From: Neoceratodus forsteri
Taxonomy: Eukaryota > Chordata > Ceratodontiformes > Ceratodontidae
DNA length: 64,000 nt
NCBI GenBank assembly: GCA_016271365.2
Contig: JADMNL010000028.1
Location: 95,077,501 to 95,141,500, forward strand
Direction of reading: 5' to 3'
The notes beneath the pieces were generated by a model that saw nothing but the letters and a program-made list of their open reading frames with translations, was not told where the DNA came from and did no database searches. The position numbers and the translations under genes were made by a program. Every line of letters begins with the position of its first letter. Position 1 is the first letter of the stretch. Of this stretch, positions 32,953-44,884 are shown piece by piece.

Positions 32953-33980
32953 CACCTTGGGTGGGTTGAAGCATGAGGCAAAGTGGAGTGCTTCCATGAC
33001 ACAAGAAGGGCCATTATCCCACCATAACGTATCCCTGGAGTTTCTTATTGTGATAATGAAATAAGTCCCTATTAGTAAAATAAATCAACTTATTTTTTAT
33101 TTTTTTGGTACTACTATTTTAAAAATATTTTCTGAGTATTCAGTTAAGGTTTCAGATGACATAACAGTCCAACTTGGATAAAGGTGTCAATTTAAACCCA
33201 TCAGTAGGTGGCGCTAATGCTGCACATACACAGCAGTTTAGTAAAGGCAAAGGGAGGGCAGGCAGTGGCTTCAGACATTAGCTGGATGTTGAGAGAGTGC
33301 AGGGCATGTCAGAGATTCAGAGCTGCCTTTTGGATGGGAGCGCTACCTTACCATTGGGAGTTGGGGCAGACAGGGCCATGAAACCCCTGCTGAGTACCCC
33401 AGCTAACTATTGTTAGGCTGCCAGTCAGATTGTATGGAGTTGGGGGTGCTTGCCATAAATTATAGTGAAAATTTACTTTTTGTAATTCTTTTAAAAAAGC
33501 TACTTGATATTTCTCGTTCCATCGCGGTCCGTATTGTTTTTGCGCGGTCATGAGATGGAGCCATGTAGTAGTGGCGGCGACCGGCAAACCTACTAAAAAT
33601 GAAGACAAATGTTAAAATACAGCTGATTGGCAAGTGGGAGCAGCAAAGGAAAATGTTGAGATCGGAGCTGGACCACTGCTATTGGGGGTAGGTTGAGTCC
33701 TGTTGGGACTAGCAGCCATGTTTGATTTGGGAACAAGAGTGTATGAATATTCCAAATGTGCTAAGTCCTGATTTTGAGGGGCTAGTTTCACGCAGGCTGT
33801 TGTGCTGGGATAATGGCCTGGGTGAAAGTACCCCTCCGCCATTCAGGAGCCAGCATTCTTAGACCCATTTCATAATGAGGCAATATAATGCCAGAAATTC
33901 TTAGTGGTGATTACTTATCTAAGCAGAATATAACATTTTCTTTCAATCCCATTTTTTGTCCCTCCATGGTAGTCAATCAT
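32953..33980. other. Unassigned sequence
   Basis: I see no motif, strong repeat or gene-like frame. Short open frames on the minus strand (33608-33348, 33842-33612) lack family features. Confidence 0.4.
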
Positions 33981-34054
33981 CTGTCCAGAGATCTCCCAGC
34001 ACCATTCCCCTTATCAGCTTTTGTTCTTTCAGTGGTTTGCCTGTAGACATCTTA

Positions 34055-34960
34055 TATATTAAAAACTAGAGAGGTCATCACATGCCCCCTAAAGCCATTT
34101 ACATAGCAGCACCATAGATATCATATAGGTCATTTACATATGGATGTGAGTAAACCCCGGTTTTGTCCCATGATGCCCTCCCTACTTTCTTTATTATAAC
34201 ATGGGTTGGAGAAAATGAGCATTGCAATTGGTGGAGTCACTCTGCATGCCATGCCCATGAATTAAGTAAGCATTAATTTACGGTTCTGTGGAGTGACCCA
34301 TGTGAAGTGCTGTCAGCACTCGTTGGCTCCCTGAGCAATGAAAAGGGAAAGGCAGCCATTGAAAGTGTGGTAGCGAGACACATGCAGGGGAAGGCAGAAA
34401 TGCCCAGCACTGTCATTTGCTGGAGATTGCAGAGTGAGAGAGGGAGAGACAGTGCCATCAGCTTGTTGTTACAGTGTGCTGGCAGACAGTGTGAGACAGG
34501 GACAGTTTGTATTGCCCTGCCGCCCCCTCCTGTAGCAGTTATCCCATGGTGCTGTCATGTCATTGTCAGAAAGAACTCAACCATTGAGGAAGCACTCAAA
34601 AATACCCCAGTGACAAGAGTGGCAGAAAAGGAAAATGCAGTGCTTCAGACATGCCTTCTCTGTGTGTGCCCCCCCCATCGCTCACCTGGCCGTCCACCCG
34701 TTCACCCACTCAGCACTGACTGTGAGCCACGTACGTCCTATGGCCGGGAAACAAAGAAAGCATACCTCTTTGTGTGTGCTTGTGTGTGAGATAGAGAGAG
34801 AGAGAAACAGCAAGGAATGGCACATGCTCCTGACACAGAGAGTGAGTGAGAGAAAGAGACAAGGAGCTAGTGGTCTAGTGCACTCCTAGCAAAGAGACAC
34901 AGAGAGACAAGGAGATAGTCATCTTTTGCTGTACATTGGAGAAGAACAGGCAGACAGGTG
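34055..34960 (+). repeat. Dispersed repeat, interrupted by the L1 insertion
   Basis: TATATATTAAAAACTAGAG (34055 on), then CATTTACATATGGATGTGAG and TAAACCCCGGTTTTGTCCCA closely match 53444-53965, so this is a repeated unit. A purine-rich GAGAGA segment (34785-34915) follows. The L1 target site lies at 34960-34973, and similar purine-rich sequence resumes at 50220-50720, so the unit probably extends past the L1. The class is unknown; the CTAG-containing start made me consider a Helitron, but no terminal hairpin was confirmed. Confidence 0.5.
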
Positions 34961-34973
34961 GGACTATGACCTG

Positions 34974-35616
34974 TATAACTCAGCTTGAGAAAGAAATGCT
35001 TAATAATGAAAAAGCATCTAAGAAGGAAAAAAATGGAATAGAATGGAAATAAAAGAAAAGGCAAAGGGAAGAAAAGAAATGGAAGGAAGAGAAAAAAGAA
35101 AGAGGAGAAGAAGGGGAAGAGGGGAAAAGAGAGGGGAAGGAAAAGGGAAAAATATGTATGTATAGATAGATAGATAGACAGATAGATGGTAGTATTCTTT
35201 TTTTCTTTTTTTTTTGGTTGTTCTTACTATTTTACTTTGCCAGTGCACTATAGAGATAATGGTCAGAGGCTGGAGAGGAAGCTCATGCACTGGGCTTCAC
35301 ACCGTGCTACCTCACCCATGGCCATCAAGATAGAAGCAAAGGGTGGGGGGTACCTCAGACCAAAAATTCATGTCTAATATAGACTTGTGCTATTTAGTTT
35401 ATCTAAATGACTCTGAGGTAAAGAGGGAATAGAAGGGGAAGAGGAAAGGGAAGATGGGGGGGGGGGAAACAAAAAAGTATAAACAATTTAATGATATAAA
35501 ACAAGGTCACCCCCAAAATCAAAGTTGAGAATTCACAAAAAAAAAAAAAGGCTCATACAAGACAGTTATGTTATAATATTTCTGTACTGTTAAGAATTAA
35601 TAAACAATATAACTAT
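34974..35616 (+). other. Purine-rich 5' segment of the L1, no ORF1
   Basis: GGAAAA/GAAAGG-type sequence, a TAGATAGATAGATAGACAG microsatellite (35161-35186), a T-run, a G-run (35456-35466) and an A-run (35538-35549). No ORF1 motif is visible. It may be L1 5' UTR or inter-ORF sequence, or a rearranged start. Confidence 0.5.
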
Positions 35617-36201
35617 GTCTAACTTGTTAGATATAATCACATGGAATGTGCAAGGTCTGGGAGAAGGAGTGAAAGTGATGAAAATCTTCAATTATATAGA
35701 CAGACAAACAGCTAATGTAGTATTTCTACAAGAAACACATCTATTACAGAATGAATTTCAATTTTATTCAAAAAAATGGGGGTAAGGTGTAAATGCACCC
35801 CATCGTTCAAATGACAGAGGGGTGGCCATATTCCTGAAAAAAAAAAACCTCAGGTATGACAATGAAGAATCATATCTCTGATGCAAACGGTCGATATATT
35901 TTCTGTGAAATCTTAATCAACACAACATTAATTACCCTTGTTAATGTATATGGGCCCAATGAAAACTCACCAGAATTTTACTCAGAACTTTTTCTAATTG
36001 CTGCTACAATTAAATCACCTTTAATTTTTGCTGGTGACTTCAATTTGGTCTTAAATCCCAAATTAGACAAGTCCAACATAATTAGCCCAAGAATGCAGTC
36101 AGCAGCAGTAAAAATTAAAGAATGCATGTCTGACTTCAATTTAATAGACCCCTTGAGATTTGCCCACCCATCAGCTATTCTATGCTTATACTTAGGGCTG
36201 T

Positions 36202-37469
36202 TAGGGCTGTAATTTTATCATGGGCAGCGTGGATTTCACGATTACCGTGAAACGGCTTTAATATTGAGCTCAGCGCAAAACTTTAAATTACCGTGTAATC
36301 ACCATGTAAAACCTAATTATTTTGAAAACAAAATTGATCTATATATTACTATGTGCTACAATCCATTTATCCCCTGCTAAATATCCTAATTGATACCTCT
36401 GTGCAGAACTTGTTATCCTTTGCTCTATACAGTAATCACTTGTTAAGTAGTTAGGTAATTTTATATATACCGGTGAACAAAGGAACACTGAACACCTAAA
36501 TTTAACTCCAGTACCAGGTCATTCTGTTAAGTATTCACAGCTGCTCTTAATTAAATTGGTAGTTCTTCAGTTCTTCAGCATGTGCCCCAGAACACATCTC
36601 CAGCTAGTCTGTTGTGTTAGTAGCCGCACTTGTGGTCCTGAACTTTGCGAATGTTGGTACGCTGTAAGCCATCCCCCGCATCAAAGACTAGCAAAGTTGC
36701 AGCAAGACAAAGATCCTCACAGTATGACAAGGGCAATTTTCATGTCTCTGGTGACATGATGTTTTGCACTACCTGTAACGTTCCAGTTGATCGCAAAAGG
36801 AAAGCCACATGCACAGAAAATAAGAGAGTATGTGTTAGGACTGGGTTGTTTTAATCAATCTGCAGCTAAGTTTCTCGCAGCAGCAAGAGTATTTAACCCT
36901 GCTTGTCTTGCCACTGTGGCAATATCAGAGGCTGATGTTTGTGACAGTATCCCAACTTTTGATGACAATATATGTGCAAAAAAGGAACTCAGATCATATA
37001 ATCAGGAAATTCAGTGCAACACTGTTACAATGAATGAGCATACTGTAGTGCAATATTGGAGGGACACTCAAGATCGTTTTCCAAATATTTCTGCCATCGC
37101 ACTGAGTTGCCTGAGTGTCCTTGTACACAGTGCTAGTGTTGAGCACTCTTTTTCCAAGTACGGGGCACTGTTAAGTGACAATAGAAGAAGCATTAAGCCC
37201 GAGAATCTAAAAATGTATTCATTGTTGCAGCAGAATAATGTATCTTGACATCTCTTTTGCATACCTTGAATGATTTTATGATGCTTTCAAGATTTTATGA
37301 TGTTTTTAACATTTTTTATTATTTTATTATGTCTGTAATTAAAATTGATGCATTATACACAAAATTATGTGTTTCTAGTATTGCAGCATTTTCAGTGTAA
37401 AATGAGTTTTTTTGCTGTGTAATGCTCGTGAAAATCGGCAAATTTTGCCATGATAAAATTGTAGCCCTA
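36202..37469 (+). mobile_element. hAT transposon with internal deletion, inserted in L1 endonuclease
   Basis: TAGGGCTGTAATTTTATCAT at 36202 is complementary to ATGATAAAATTGTAGCCCTA at 37450-37469, with two mismatches. A 9-bp duplicate TAGGGCTGT precedes the left end. Flanks both contain ATGCTT, but an exact 8-bp target duplication is not clear. Removing the element restores the L1 endonuclease order. Length is about 1.27 kb, short for an autonomous hAT, matching the missing middle of the transposase. Confidence 0.83.
36645..37248 (+). pseudogene. hAT transposase remnant: BED-finger N-terminus and dimerisation C-terminus
   Basis: The N-terminal piece (to about 36830) reads SKVAARQRSSQYDKGNFHV, then MMFCTTCNVPVDRKRKATCT, a zinc-finger pattern like that of CGGBP1 and related hAT-derived proteins. 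The C-terminal piece (36787-37248) ends with VQYWRDTQDRFPNISAIALS, then HSASVEHSFSKYGALLSDNR, the hAT C-terminal dimerisation region. The catalytic core is missing, so this is an internally deleted copy. The pieces are in different frames and overlap at about 36790-36850. Confidence 0.8.
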
Positions 37470-38332
37470 CTCATGCTTCTCAGCTGTTCATCAGTCACAC
37501 ACCAGAATAGATTTCTATTTAATTCCTGAAACACTACTGTATAATCTGGTAGATATATCCTATAAAGGTATACATATTTCAGACCACTCACCTGTAATTA
37601 TGACCAAGAAAATAAAAAAAAAACAGACTTTAACTGTACATTCAGGTTTGACATCATCTTACTCCAAGATCATTATTCTGATACAAAAATCCATCAAGAA
37701 ACAGAATCCTTTTTTAAAAGCAACAAATATAATGAAACCTCTGCCATGATAATATGGGACACTTACAAGGCATACATTAGAGCAGTGATACTCACTCGTA
37801 CTAGGCTTTGGAGCCACATGTGCTACTTCACTTGGCTCAGGAGCCACAACCCACATACACGGCATTTGGAAGTGCCAAAATAAAGCTTTCACACAAAACG
37901 TATTCATTTCAAAACATTTTATTGCAATGAAATGAACAGAAATTCATAAATAAATTCATAAATAGAACTGTTACTCGTATTAAATAGCAGTCAATTAGAT
38001 ACATGGCACTCCTTTGAAACAAGTGCTGTGAAGTCTGGCTCTAAGCTGGATACTGCAGTTTGAAAGCATTCTTTTGTATGCTGGATACTGAGAAATACAA
38101 AATCATACATGCCCCCACAATGCAAAGCATCATGGGCTGCATATGCAAATCATCACAGAATATTATGCTGGTTCAACTTTAAGCAGATATGCATGGTGCC
38201 GAAAGGCCTCTCACACAGTTTGCAAAGGGTGACAACAGAAGTCATAGACACGTGTTTCGTCCTACCAGTACTCATCAGTGTGCCTTGTCTGTTTGACACC
38301 CCAGTGGAATGAACCAGCTACCCTAAGATGGT

Positions 38333-39076
38333 CTATCTGGGTAATGTTGTGGTGAACCCATGGATACTGAGCCTATTTTGCTTTGTGTTTTTAATCTGAG
38401 ATGTAGCAGAGAAGGCTGCTTCACATCTGTATGTGGATGGGAACACTGAGATTAGCCACGGAGCAACCTTTGAAATATGAGGAAGATGGCTTACTAATTT
38501 CCAAAAAAACTGAACATCATTGTTCTTTTGAAATTCTGGGTTAAACTCTTCAGAGCTCTTTAGCTGCACAAATTCCACAATGAGATCCGTGGAATCAGGA
38601 ATTCCATTAACAGTGTCTTCCATTTCACTAACCTCCATGAGGAATGGGTTGTGCACCAGATGCAAAAGTTTTTCTGATTTTTTAAAATCTAAAAATCTGT
38701 TAGCATAGTTTTCTGACAACTCAGAGAGCATATTGCTGAACATTTGATGATTTGGAACAGTATCAGGATCTTTTTCAATTATTCTTTGTGCATGATTAAA
38801 CAAGTGGTATTTTCCCTTAATAACATTGCTTTGCAATACCTGCAGCTTGCATGAAAATGATGCGACAGCTGCATACAAGTCATACGCAGTTTTATTGTTT
38901 CCCTGCAACCTCAGATTTAAGTCATTTACGTGCTGAGTAATGTCACAAAGAAAGGCAAGAGACAACAACCACTCCATATCATCAAGGAATGTGAATTGTG
39001 AAGTTTCACCACATCCAATAATAAACTGCTTTAGTGGTTGAAACAAATCCATTACATGGGTAAGTCTGAGAAACAC
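38333..39076 (-). pseudogene. hAT transposase, C-terminal half
   Basis: A 247-codon minus-strand frame without internal stop includes DDMEWLLSLAFLCDITQHVN and DLNLRLQGNNKTAYDLYAAV, a block found in hAT-derived proteins of the GTF2IRD2 / ZBED5 / FAM200 type, and ends with VFPSTYRCEAAFSATSQIKN, the dimerisation motif. Upstream sequence to about 39550 is degraded and no N-terminal BED finger is seen, so the protein is partial. As a transposase it would cut its own element's ends. The long intact frame suggests a younger copy than the hAT at 36202-37469. Confidence 0.8.
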
Positions 39077-39555
39077 TGAGAAACACTGCAGAGAAAGAAA
39101 GAATTACACTAAGTTCCATTTGTCAGCCCCATTCATTATTTAAAATAAATATAAAGCTCAATATCAAATAAAAAATAAACTTTAATTACCTGTGCTTTAA
39201 TACTGTCCTTCTCACCATGATCAGTCCATGGAATATAATGTGCAGATGAGGCAAAACGAGAGCACCGAGACAACCACTGCAGCATCGGACATTCCACCAT
39301 GAAGGATGTAAATGAGTGAGAAAGACAACTAGATTTATTCAATGGAGGGCACCAAGAGACCTTCCGGATCATTGAGTATTCAACCGTGAAGATGAGCAAC
39401 AAGAATATTACTAGTTTGATAGGGACAAGAACAAGTGAGATCGTGAACCAACGGGAGCAACAAATAAATGTGCAGTGAGCTCCTTAGTGCTGTATTTATT
39501 CTACCACACGCAAGTCAAAAAGAGCATTCCTCACGTTTTAAATTGCAAACAGCAA

Positions 39556-40660
39556 TCATAGAAACATAGAAACATAGACTCTGATGGCAGATAAGGACCG
39601 CTTGGCTCATCTAGTCTGCCCATTTCCCTACCTACAGGATGGGCCGCAGATCCTAGTTAACCAACAGCCTATTTCTTCCTACCCCCTACAAGAATTGCCT
39701 TATGTCTGTCCCATGCATTCTTGAATTCTCTCACAGTTTTTGACCCCACAACCTCCTCAGGAAGGCTGGTCCATGCATCCACCAAAATACTTCCTCACAT
39801 TGCCCCTGAACCACCCCCCATCTTTAAATTGTGTCCCCTTGTTCCTGCATGTCTGTTTTTCTGAAAGATGCTACCCTCTTGGACTTTGTTGATTCCACTG
39901 AGGTACTTAAAAGTTTCTATCATGTCCCCTCTTTCCCTTCTCTCCTCAAGGGTATGCATATTTAGCTCCTTTAGCCTCTCCTCATATGGCTTCTCTTGCA
40001 GACCCTGCACCATTTTAGTTGCCCTCCTCCGGACTGCCTCTATCCTGTCTATGTCCTTGAGGAGGTGGGGTCTCCAGAACTGGACACAGTACTCCAGATG
40101 GGGTCTCACCAACTGTCTGCACAGAGGGATAACAACTTCTTGTTTTCTGCTGCTGATGCCTCTCCATATGCATCCCAGTATACCCCCAGCCCTCCCTACT
40201 GCCTTCTCACATTGCTTGCTAACCTCAAGGTCTTCTGATATGATTACCCCCAGGTCCCTTTCCTTTTTCGTTGTTACTACCTCCCCCCATTATGTATTCT
40301 TCCCCTGGGTTCTTGTTTCCCAGGTGCATTATTTTGCACTTCTTTGCATTGAATCCTAGCTGCCATACATCTGACCATTAATCCAACCTTGCCAAGTCCC
40401 TTCTCATCCTTTTCACGCCTCCTTGTGTATCAACCCTGTTGCAGATCTTTGTTTCATCTGCAAAGAGGCATACTTTTCCTTCCAGTCCCTCTGCAATGTC
40501 ACTGATGAAGACATTAAAAAGGACTGGACCCAATACTGAACCCTGTGGTACCCCACTAGTAACCCCTCTTTCTTCAGAGTGGACTCCATTTACAATTACC
40601 TTCTGTGTCTTGTTGTTCCGTCGGTGTTTTACCCAGGCTGCCACCATGGGACCCACTCCC
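39556..40660 (-). mobile_element. CR1 LINE 3' fragment inserted in the hAT
   Basis: On the plus strand the 3' tail begins CATAGAAACATAGAAACATA (39560 on). On minus, blocks include SGVPQGSVLGPVLFNVFISD and LFADETKICNRVD (40656-40378), then MVRPHLEYCVQFWRPHLLKD (40112-39795) with FKYLSGINKVQEGSIFQKN near the end. LFADD reads LFADE. The copy is 5'-truncated within the RT. I did not find a clear target duplication. Confidence 0.88.
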
Positions 40661-41248
40661 AGGCAGGTTAATCTGACTATTAATCTTTTGTGTGGGTATC
40701 TAACATACAGCCTTAACTGTTGCTCAGTACCTGTATTAAGTGCATTGAATTTAGATTCTGCACGTTCGATTGTGGATGCAGGTTATGTTACTAGGCTCCC
40801 TCAAGTAAACTGATTACCAATTCAGGTTCCTCACTGTTTGCTCGTGAATGGTAGTTTCTTATTCAGACTTCTTGCTGTTTGCTTGTGAATGTCAGGTCAC
40901 ATCACAAATTTACACCTCATTAAGGCAATGAAATTAGCAGCTCCCATTTAGCGCTACTACACTGACATTGATAGCACTAGGTGGGTTGCTGTTAATTTCA
41001 TTTAATTACAAGCCAAAGCGAAATTCAGCGCTAGTCAACTACCTCCCTTGCCAGCTGAAAATCACATTTCAGATATGCAGATCTACTCGCATGCTCTCTC
41101 AGAAGCTGACAGCAAACCACCAATCACGGGGGCAAATAAAGAGCCACATTGTAGGGGTCAGTATTAAGGCATCTTAGGAGCCACAAGCAAAGTGTAAAAG
41201 AGCCGCATGTTGCTCGTGAGCTACGGTGTGAGTACCGCTACATTAGAG

Positions 41249-42084
41249 GAATATCTATGCCATATAAATCAAAAAAAAAAGAAAGAAAACAAAAAATAAC
41301 ATTAGAAGACTCTATAACTCAAAAAGGAAATTTATTCAACATCATAAAAGATCCCAAAACATTTCAGGAATTCTTAGATCTTAGAGATTAATTTAATAAA
41401 CTCTCTACCGCAGAAGCAGAACAACAATTACTTAAAACAAGGTCACAATACTACCCAACTGGAGATAAACTAGATAAAATTATATCATGGCAACTGAAAA
41501 AAGAAAATGAAGCCAATACAATCCCCAAGAAATGAACACGGAGCATTAATGAATGAACCAACTCAAATAAATAAGATCTTTGAAACATATTATACTAAGC
41601 TGTACACATCAAAAAGGAATAATGATTGTACAGACATTAAAACATACTTACAAAGTATAATCCTACCCTGACTCCAGGAAACACATACATAAGCTTTAGA
41701 ATAGGAAATCTGTATTATAGAAATACAAACGGCAATAAAATCATTATCTAATGGAAAAACAGCTGGACCTGATGGAATACTCATTGATTTCTATAAAAGC
41801 TATATTTATTTATTTATTTATATGGATATATTAATCCTACATTTAAAAATGTTATATGATTATGCACTAGTATATAGTGGAATGCTGTTATGCATGAAAT
41901 TCCATGCCTGGAATATGCTTGTTCTGCTGCAGTAGTGATGTCACTATTGCTTTCCTCTATTTAATTCTGTGTGACAGTATTCTAGAACCTCTAGAGACTT
42001 TTCAAGTCAGTTTCATTATGAAAAAGAGAAAAAAAAAAAACAGAATGCACACATTTCACATAATACTACTATACACTATAAAAA
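41249..42084 (+). pseudogene. L1 ORF2 fragment, linker to RT start
   Basis: Plus strand: KLLAWQLKKENEA-like sequence (about 41480-41520), then IKSLSNGKTAGPDGILIDFY (about 41735-41790), the start of the L1 RT domain. From about 41800 a TTTATTTATTTATTTATATG repeat and AT-rich sequence intervene, and L1 identity is uncertain up to the palindrome at 42085. Confidence 0.7.
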
Positions 42085-42240
42085 ATACAGGATGAGCAAC
42101 TTTATGCACAACCTGTGTGTTCTGTCACCTTGGAGGTTCTGATTCCCATGGACCTCTCGAGCTTCACTGTTGAGGTCAGGGGGAATCAGAACCCCTCTGT
42201 GGCAGAACACACTGGTTGTGCACAGTTGCCCATCCAGTAT
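42085..42240. mobile_element. Foldback element, about 156 bp, almost fully palindromic
   Basis: ATACAGGATGAGCAACTTTA at the left pairs with the right end CAGTTGCCCATCCAGTAT, and the arms continue through TGCACAACCTGTGTGTTCTG / CAGAACACACTGGTTGTGCA and GGTTCTGATTCCC / GGGAATCAGAACC to a centre at about 42163. There is no coding content. L1 RT sequence lies just right of it. Confidence 0.8.
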
Positions 42241-42440
42241 TTTCTATTTAACATACAAAACAATTAACCCCTCAGCCCTAGAAGCCACTATATTGCTTAA
42301 GGAAAATGATAAAAATCCTACTCTAACCGCTTTATATAGACCAATATCACTTAATTAATACAGACAGTAAAATACTTGCTAACATATTACATAACATTCT
42401 CCTGGACATAATTCATTCAGATCAAAATGGCTTAATAAAC
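42241..42440 (+). pseudogene. L1 ORF2 RT fragment
   Basis: ATILLKENDKNPTLTALYRP followed by ISLN (42280-42355) is the 'KDPT...YRPISLLN' block of L1 reverse transcriptases. Degraded sequence continues with IHSDQNGLINK-like codons to about 42440, where a different, satellite-bearing block starts. Confidence 0.75.
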
Positions 42441-42544
42441 AAGCATTTGTCAGTGCCGAATGTTTGCTTGCTGGCGCTGGCATTGGTAGTGTAGAAGTTA
42501 CAGAGCTGCATAATAGGAATGGCAGTGAAGTATTGAACTGAAGC

Positions 42545-42900
42545 CAACCCCAGCACCACCCTGCAGAGAGTGACAGGCATTGGGGTGTGCCTTTGGGTCA
42601 TCAGACATAACGGCCATGCCATTTCACCACACCCCACCCTGCAGACACCGACAAGTGTCATAGTGCGCCTTGGGGTCTTTGGCCCTTATGCCCACCCCAT
42701 TCCATCAGGAAATATGGTGAGATGGGTGCGGTATGGGAGAATGGGGTGAAGTTTGGGCCCGAAGAGTCCAAGACACACCTTGATGCCTCTCACTGGCTGC
42801 AGGGTGTGGGTGGGGGTGGAATGGTATGAGCATGACAGGCAAGAATCCCAAGTCACACCCCTGATGCCTGTCATACTCTACAGGGTGGGGCGTTATGGTC
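42545..42900. repeat. Imperfect repeats around a CACCCC..GCAG motif
   Basis: Segments such as TGACAGGCATTGGGGTGTGC, CACACCTTGATGCCTCTCAC and CACACCCCTGATGCCTGTCA recur in both orientations within 350 bp, with GCAGGGTG / CACCCTGCAG pairs. This looks like a short series of diverged, partly inverted copies. Confidence 0.5.
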
Positions 42901-42924
42901 AGAAAGCCTAACGCCTCCGGCACT

Positions 42925-44640
42925 CATTGGTATTTTCACTCCAAATTTTCAACATGTTTTTTGTCCCCCACCTCATGAACAGTGGCAATATCAGTTTTGT
43001 TAGCGAAAACTGCTTTTGCTGGCGACTATGGCATTTGGCACCACAGGTGCAAAAACACATTCGAACAAGATGTGAAAAATGACAGCGGTACTGTTCATAG
43101 GGAGGTGTAAAAATGGCAATGTTGAAAATCTGCTGTGAAAATCTTAAAAAAACTGGTGAAATCACGAGCGTGCATAGAAACTTTGCAACGCACAACCTGA
43201 ATGTAACTAGTTTGAGGATTTTTTTACAGCAGATTGTTAACACAGGCATTTTGGGACCTCCGATCATAAACAGTGTCAGAGTGATTTTCTTTATCTGTCC
43301 CGAACAATGATTTCCCACATCGACCACGCATATCTGCACTGAAAGTGTGAAAACACATTTCGGCCATGTTGTGGAAAATGACAGCTGTACTGTTCATAAG
43401 GAGGTGTGGAAAAATGCCACTGGTGAAAATCTGGACTGAAAATATTACAAATTCATGAACCTACGAGGGTGCGTGGAAACTGCGCAATGCTCACTCGTAA
43501 CACAGTCATTTTATGGAGTTTTGTCACCAAATTTTCAACATAGCCATTTTAAGACCTCTGCTCATGACCGATGTTACTGTGATTTTCATAATCTGTTCCA
43601 AACATTGTTTTTGCACACCGACTGTACCATTGTGCGATACATGTGCGGAAACACATTTTGGGCGGGTTGTGAAAAATGGTAGCTGCACTGCTCATAAGGA
43701 AGTGTGGTAAAATGGCACTGTTGAAAATCTGGTGTGCAGATATTACAAATTCGCAGACTTGCCAGCATGTGTAGGAACTGCGCAACGTGCGCTCCTAAAA
43801 CAGTCATTTTGGGGAATTTTTTCACCAGATTTTCAACATAGCCATTTTAAGACCTCTGCTCATGATCAGTGTCACTGTGATTTTCTTAACGTGTCCCATA
43901 CATTGATTTTGCACACCGATTGTGCCATTGTGCACTTCATGGGCAGAAACACGTTGTGGGCGAGAAGTGAAAAATGACAACTGTACTGCTCATAAGGAGG
44001 TGTGGTAAAATGGCAATGCTGAAAATCTGGAGTGAAAATATTGAACATTTGCGAACTTACAAGCGTGCGTAGGAACTCTGCAACGCATGCTCATAAAACA
44101 GTCATTTTGAGGAAATTTTTCACCAGATTTTCAACATAGCCATTTTAAGACCTCTGATCATGAACAGTGTCACTGATTTTCTTAATGTGTCCCGTACATT
44201 GATTTCGCACACTGGCTGCACCATTGTGCACTACATGGGCAGAAACACGTTTTGGGTGAGATGTGAAAAATGACAGTTGTACTGCTCATAAGGAGGTGTG
44301 GTAAAATGGCAATGTTGAAAATCTGGAGTGAAAATATTGAAATTTCACAAACTTACAAGCGTGCGTAGGAACTGCGCAACGCACGCTTGTAAAACAGTAA
44401 TTTTTTAGTAATTTTTCCAGCAAATTTTCAAAATGGGCTTTCTGAGAGCCCACCTTATGAACACTGGCAGTGTTGTTTTGTTAATCATTCTGGAAAGGTG
44501 ATTTCACGCAGTGGCTGTGAAATCACCCTTCGGACCCGAGTAACACCATGACAGTGCAAAAATTCATGAGGCGGGGTCCCAAAAACCCCATGTTGAAAAT
44601 TTGGTGCAAACATTCCAAAAAATGCTTGAGATATGCAACA
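42925..44640 (+). repeat. Tandem satellite, about 298-bp unit, five to six copies
   Basis: The marker GGAGGTGTGGTAAAATGGCA (or close variants) starts at 43101, 43400, 43698, 43996 and 44292, a spacing of 296-299 bp. Each unit also has AAATTTTCAACATAGCCATT, a GCGTGCGTAGGAACTGCGCA-like block and AAACACGTTTTGGG. The later copies are more alike than the first. The unit holds CGCAACGCACGC-type CpG-rich segments in an otherwise AT-rich sequence. Open frames in it are by-products of the repeat. Confidence 0.9.
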
Positions 44641-44884
44641 AAGTTAAAAAAACCCTATCTATCCCATTATACAGCTTACCGGCATTTCCTCAGTTTGCGG
44701 TCGGCTTTGAATAGTGTAGACATGTTCCCGGTCCACCAAAGATCGTCGCGCCAGACTCCGGAGGTAAGTATGGGGTGAAGGGGGGTGTGGGGAGGCAGGG
44801 TGCACTGTGGGTGGGTGCGGGTGGGTGCAGACACTAAGAGGACCATTTTGCTGTTCAGTTTTTTGTTTTTTTTTAACGACGACG

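Larger units (their letters stand above)
35617..37774 (+). pseudogene. L1 ORF2 endonuclease domain, split by a hAT element
   Basis: ATG at 35617 opens MSNLLDIITWNVQGLGEG, the N-terminal block of L1-type apurinic endonucleases, then ANVVFLQETHLLQNEFQF with the catalytic Glu. After a stop at about 35785 and a frame change, ITLVNVYGPNENSPEFYSE and LIFAGDFNLVLNPKLDKSN (35856-36190) follow with the GDFN block. The domain resumes past the hAT at 37475: SHTRIDFYLIPET then ISDHSPVIMTKK, the C-terminal SDH motif. All key blocks are present, so the domain was complete when inserted. Confidence 0.87.
37783..41240 (-). mobile_element. hAT transposon, 3.46 kb, with perfect 8-bp target duplication
   Basis: CATTAGAG is found at 37775-37782 and 41241-41248, directly outside inverted ends CAGTGATACTCACTCGTA (left) and TAGCGGTACTCACACCGTAG (right, reverse complement). 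The 8-bp duplication and the CAGTG.TACTCA-like tip are typical of hAT, near the Charlie group. It encodes a transposase C-terminal half on the minus strand and holds a CR1 insertion (about 39556-40660). It lies in the L1 just past its endonuclease. Confidence 0.92.

Noticed and set aside
34785..35186. Possible regulatory purine tract
   Set aside because: GAGA and GATA runs are simple-sequence DNA; nothing shows a regulatory role.
42925..44640. CRISPR-like regular repeat
   Set aside because: The 298-bp units are directly joined tandem copies without unique spacers, and the DNA is vertebrate.
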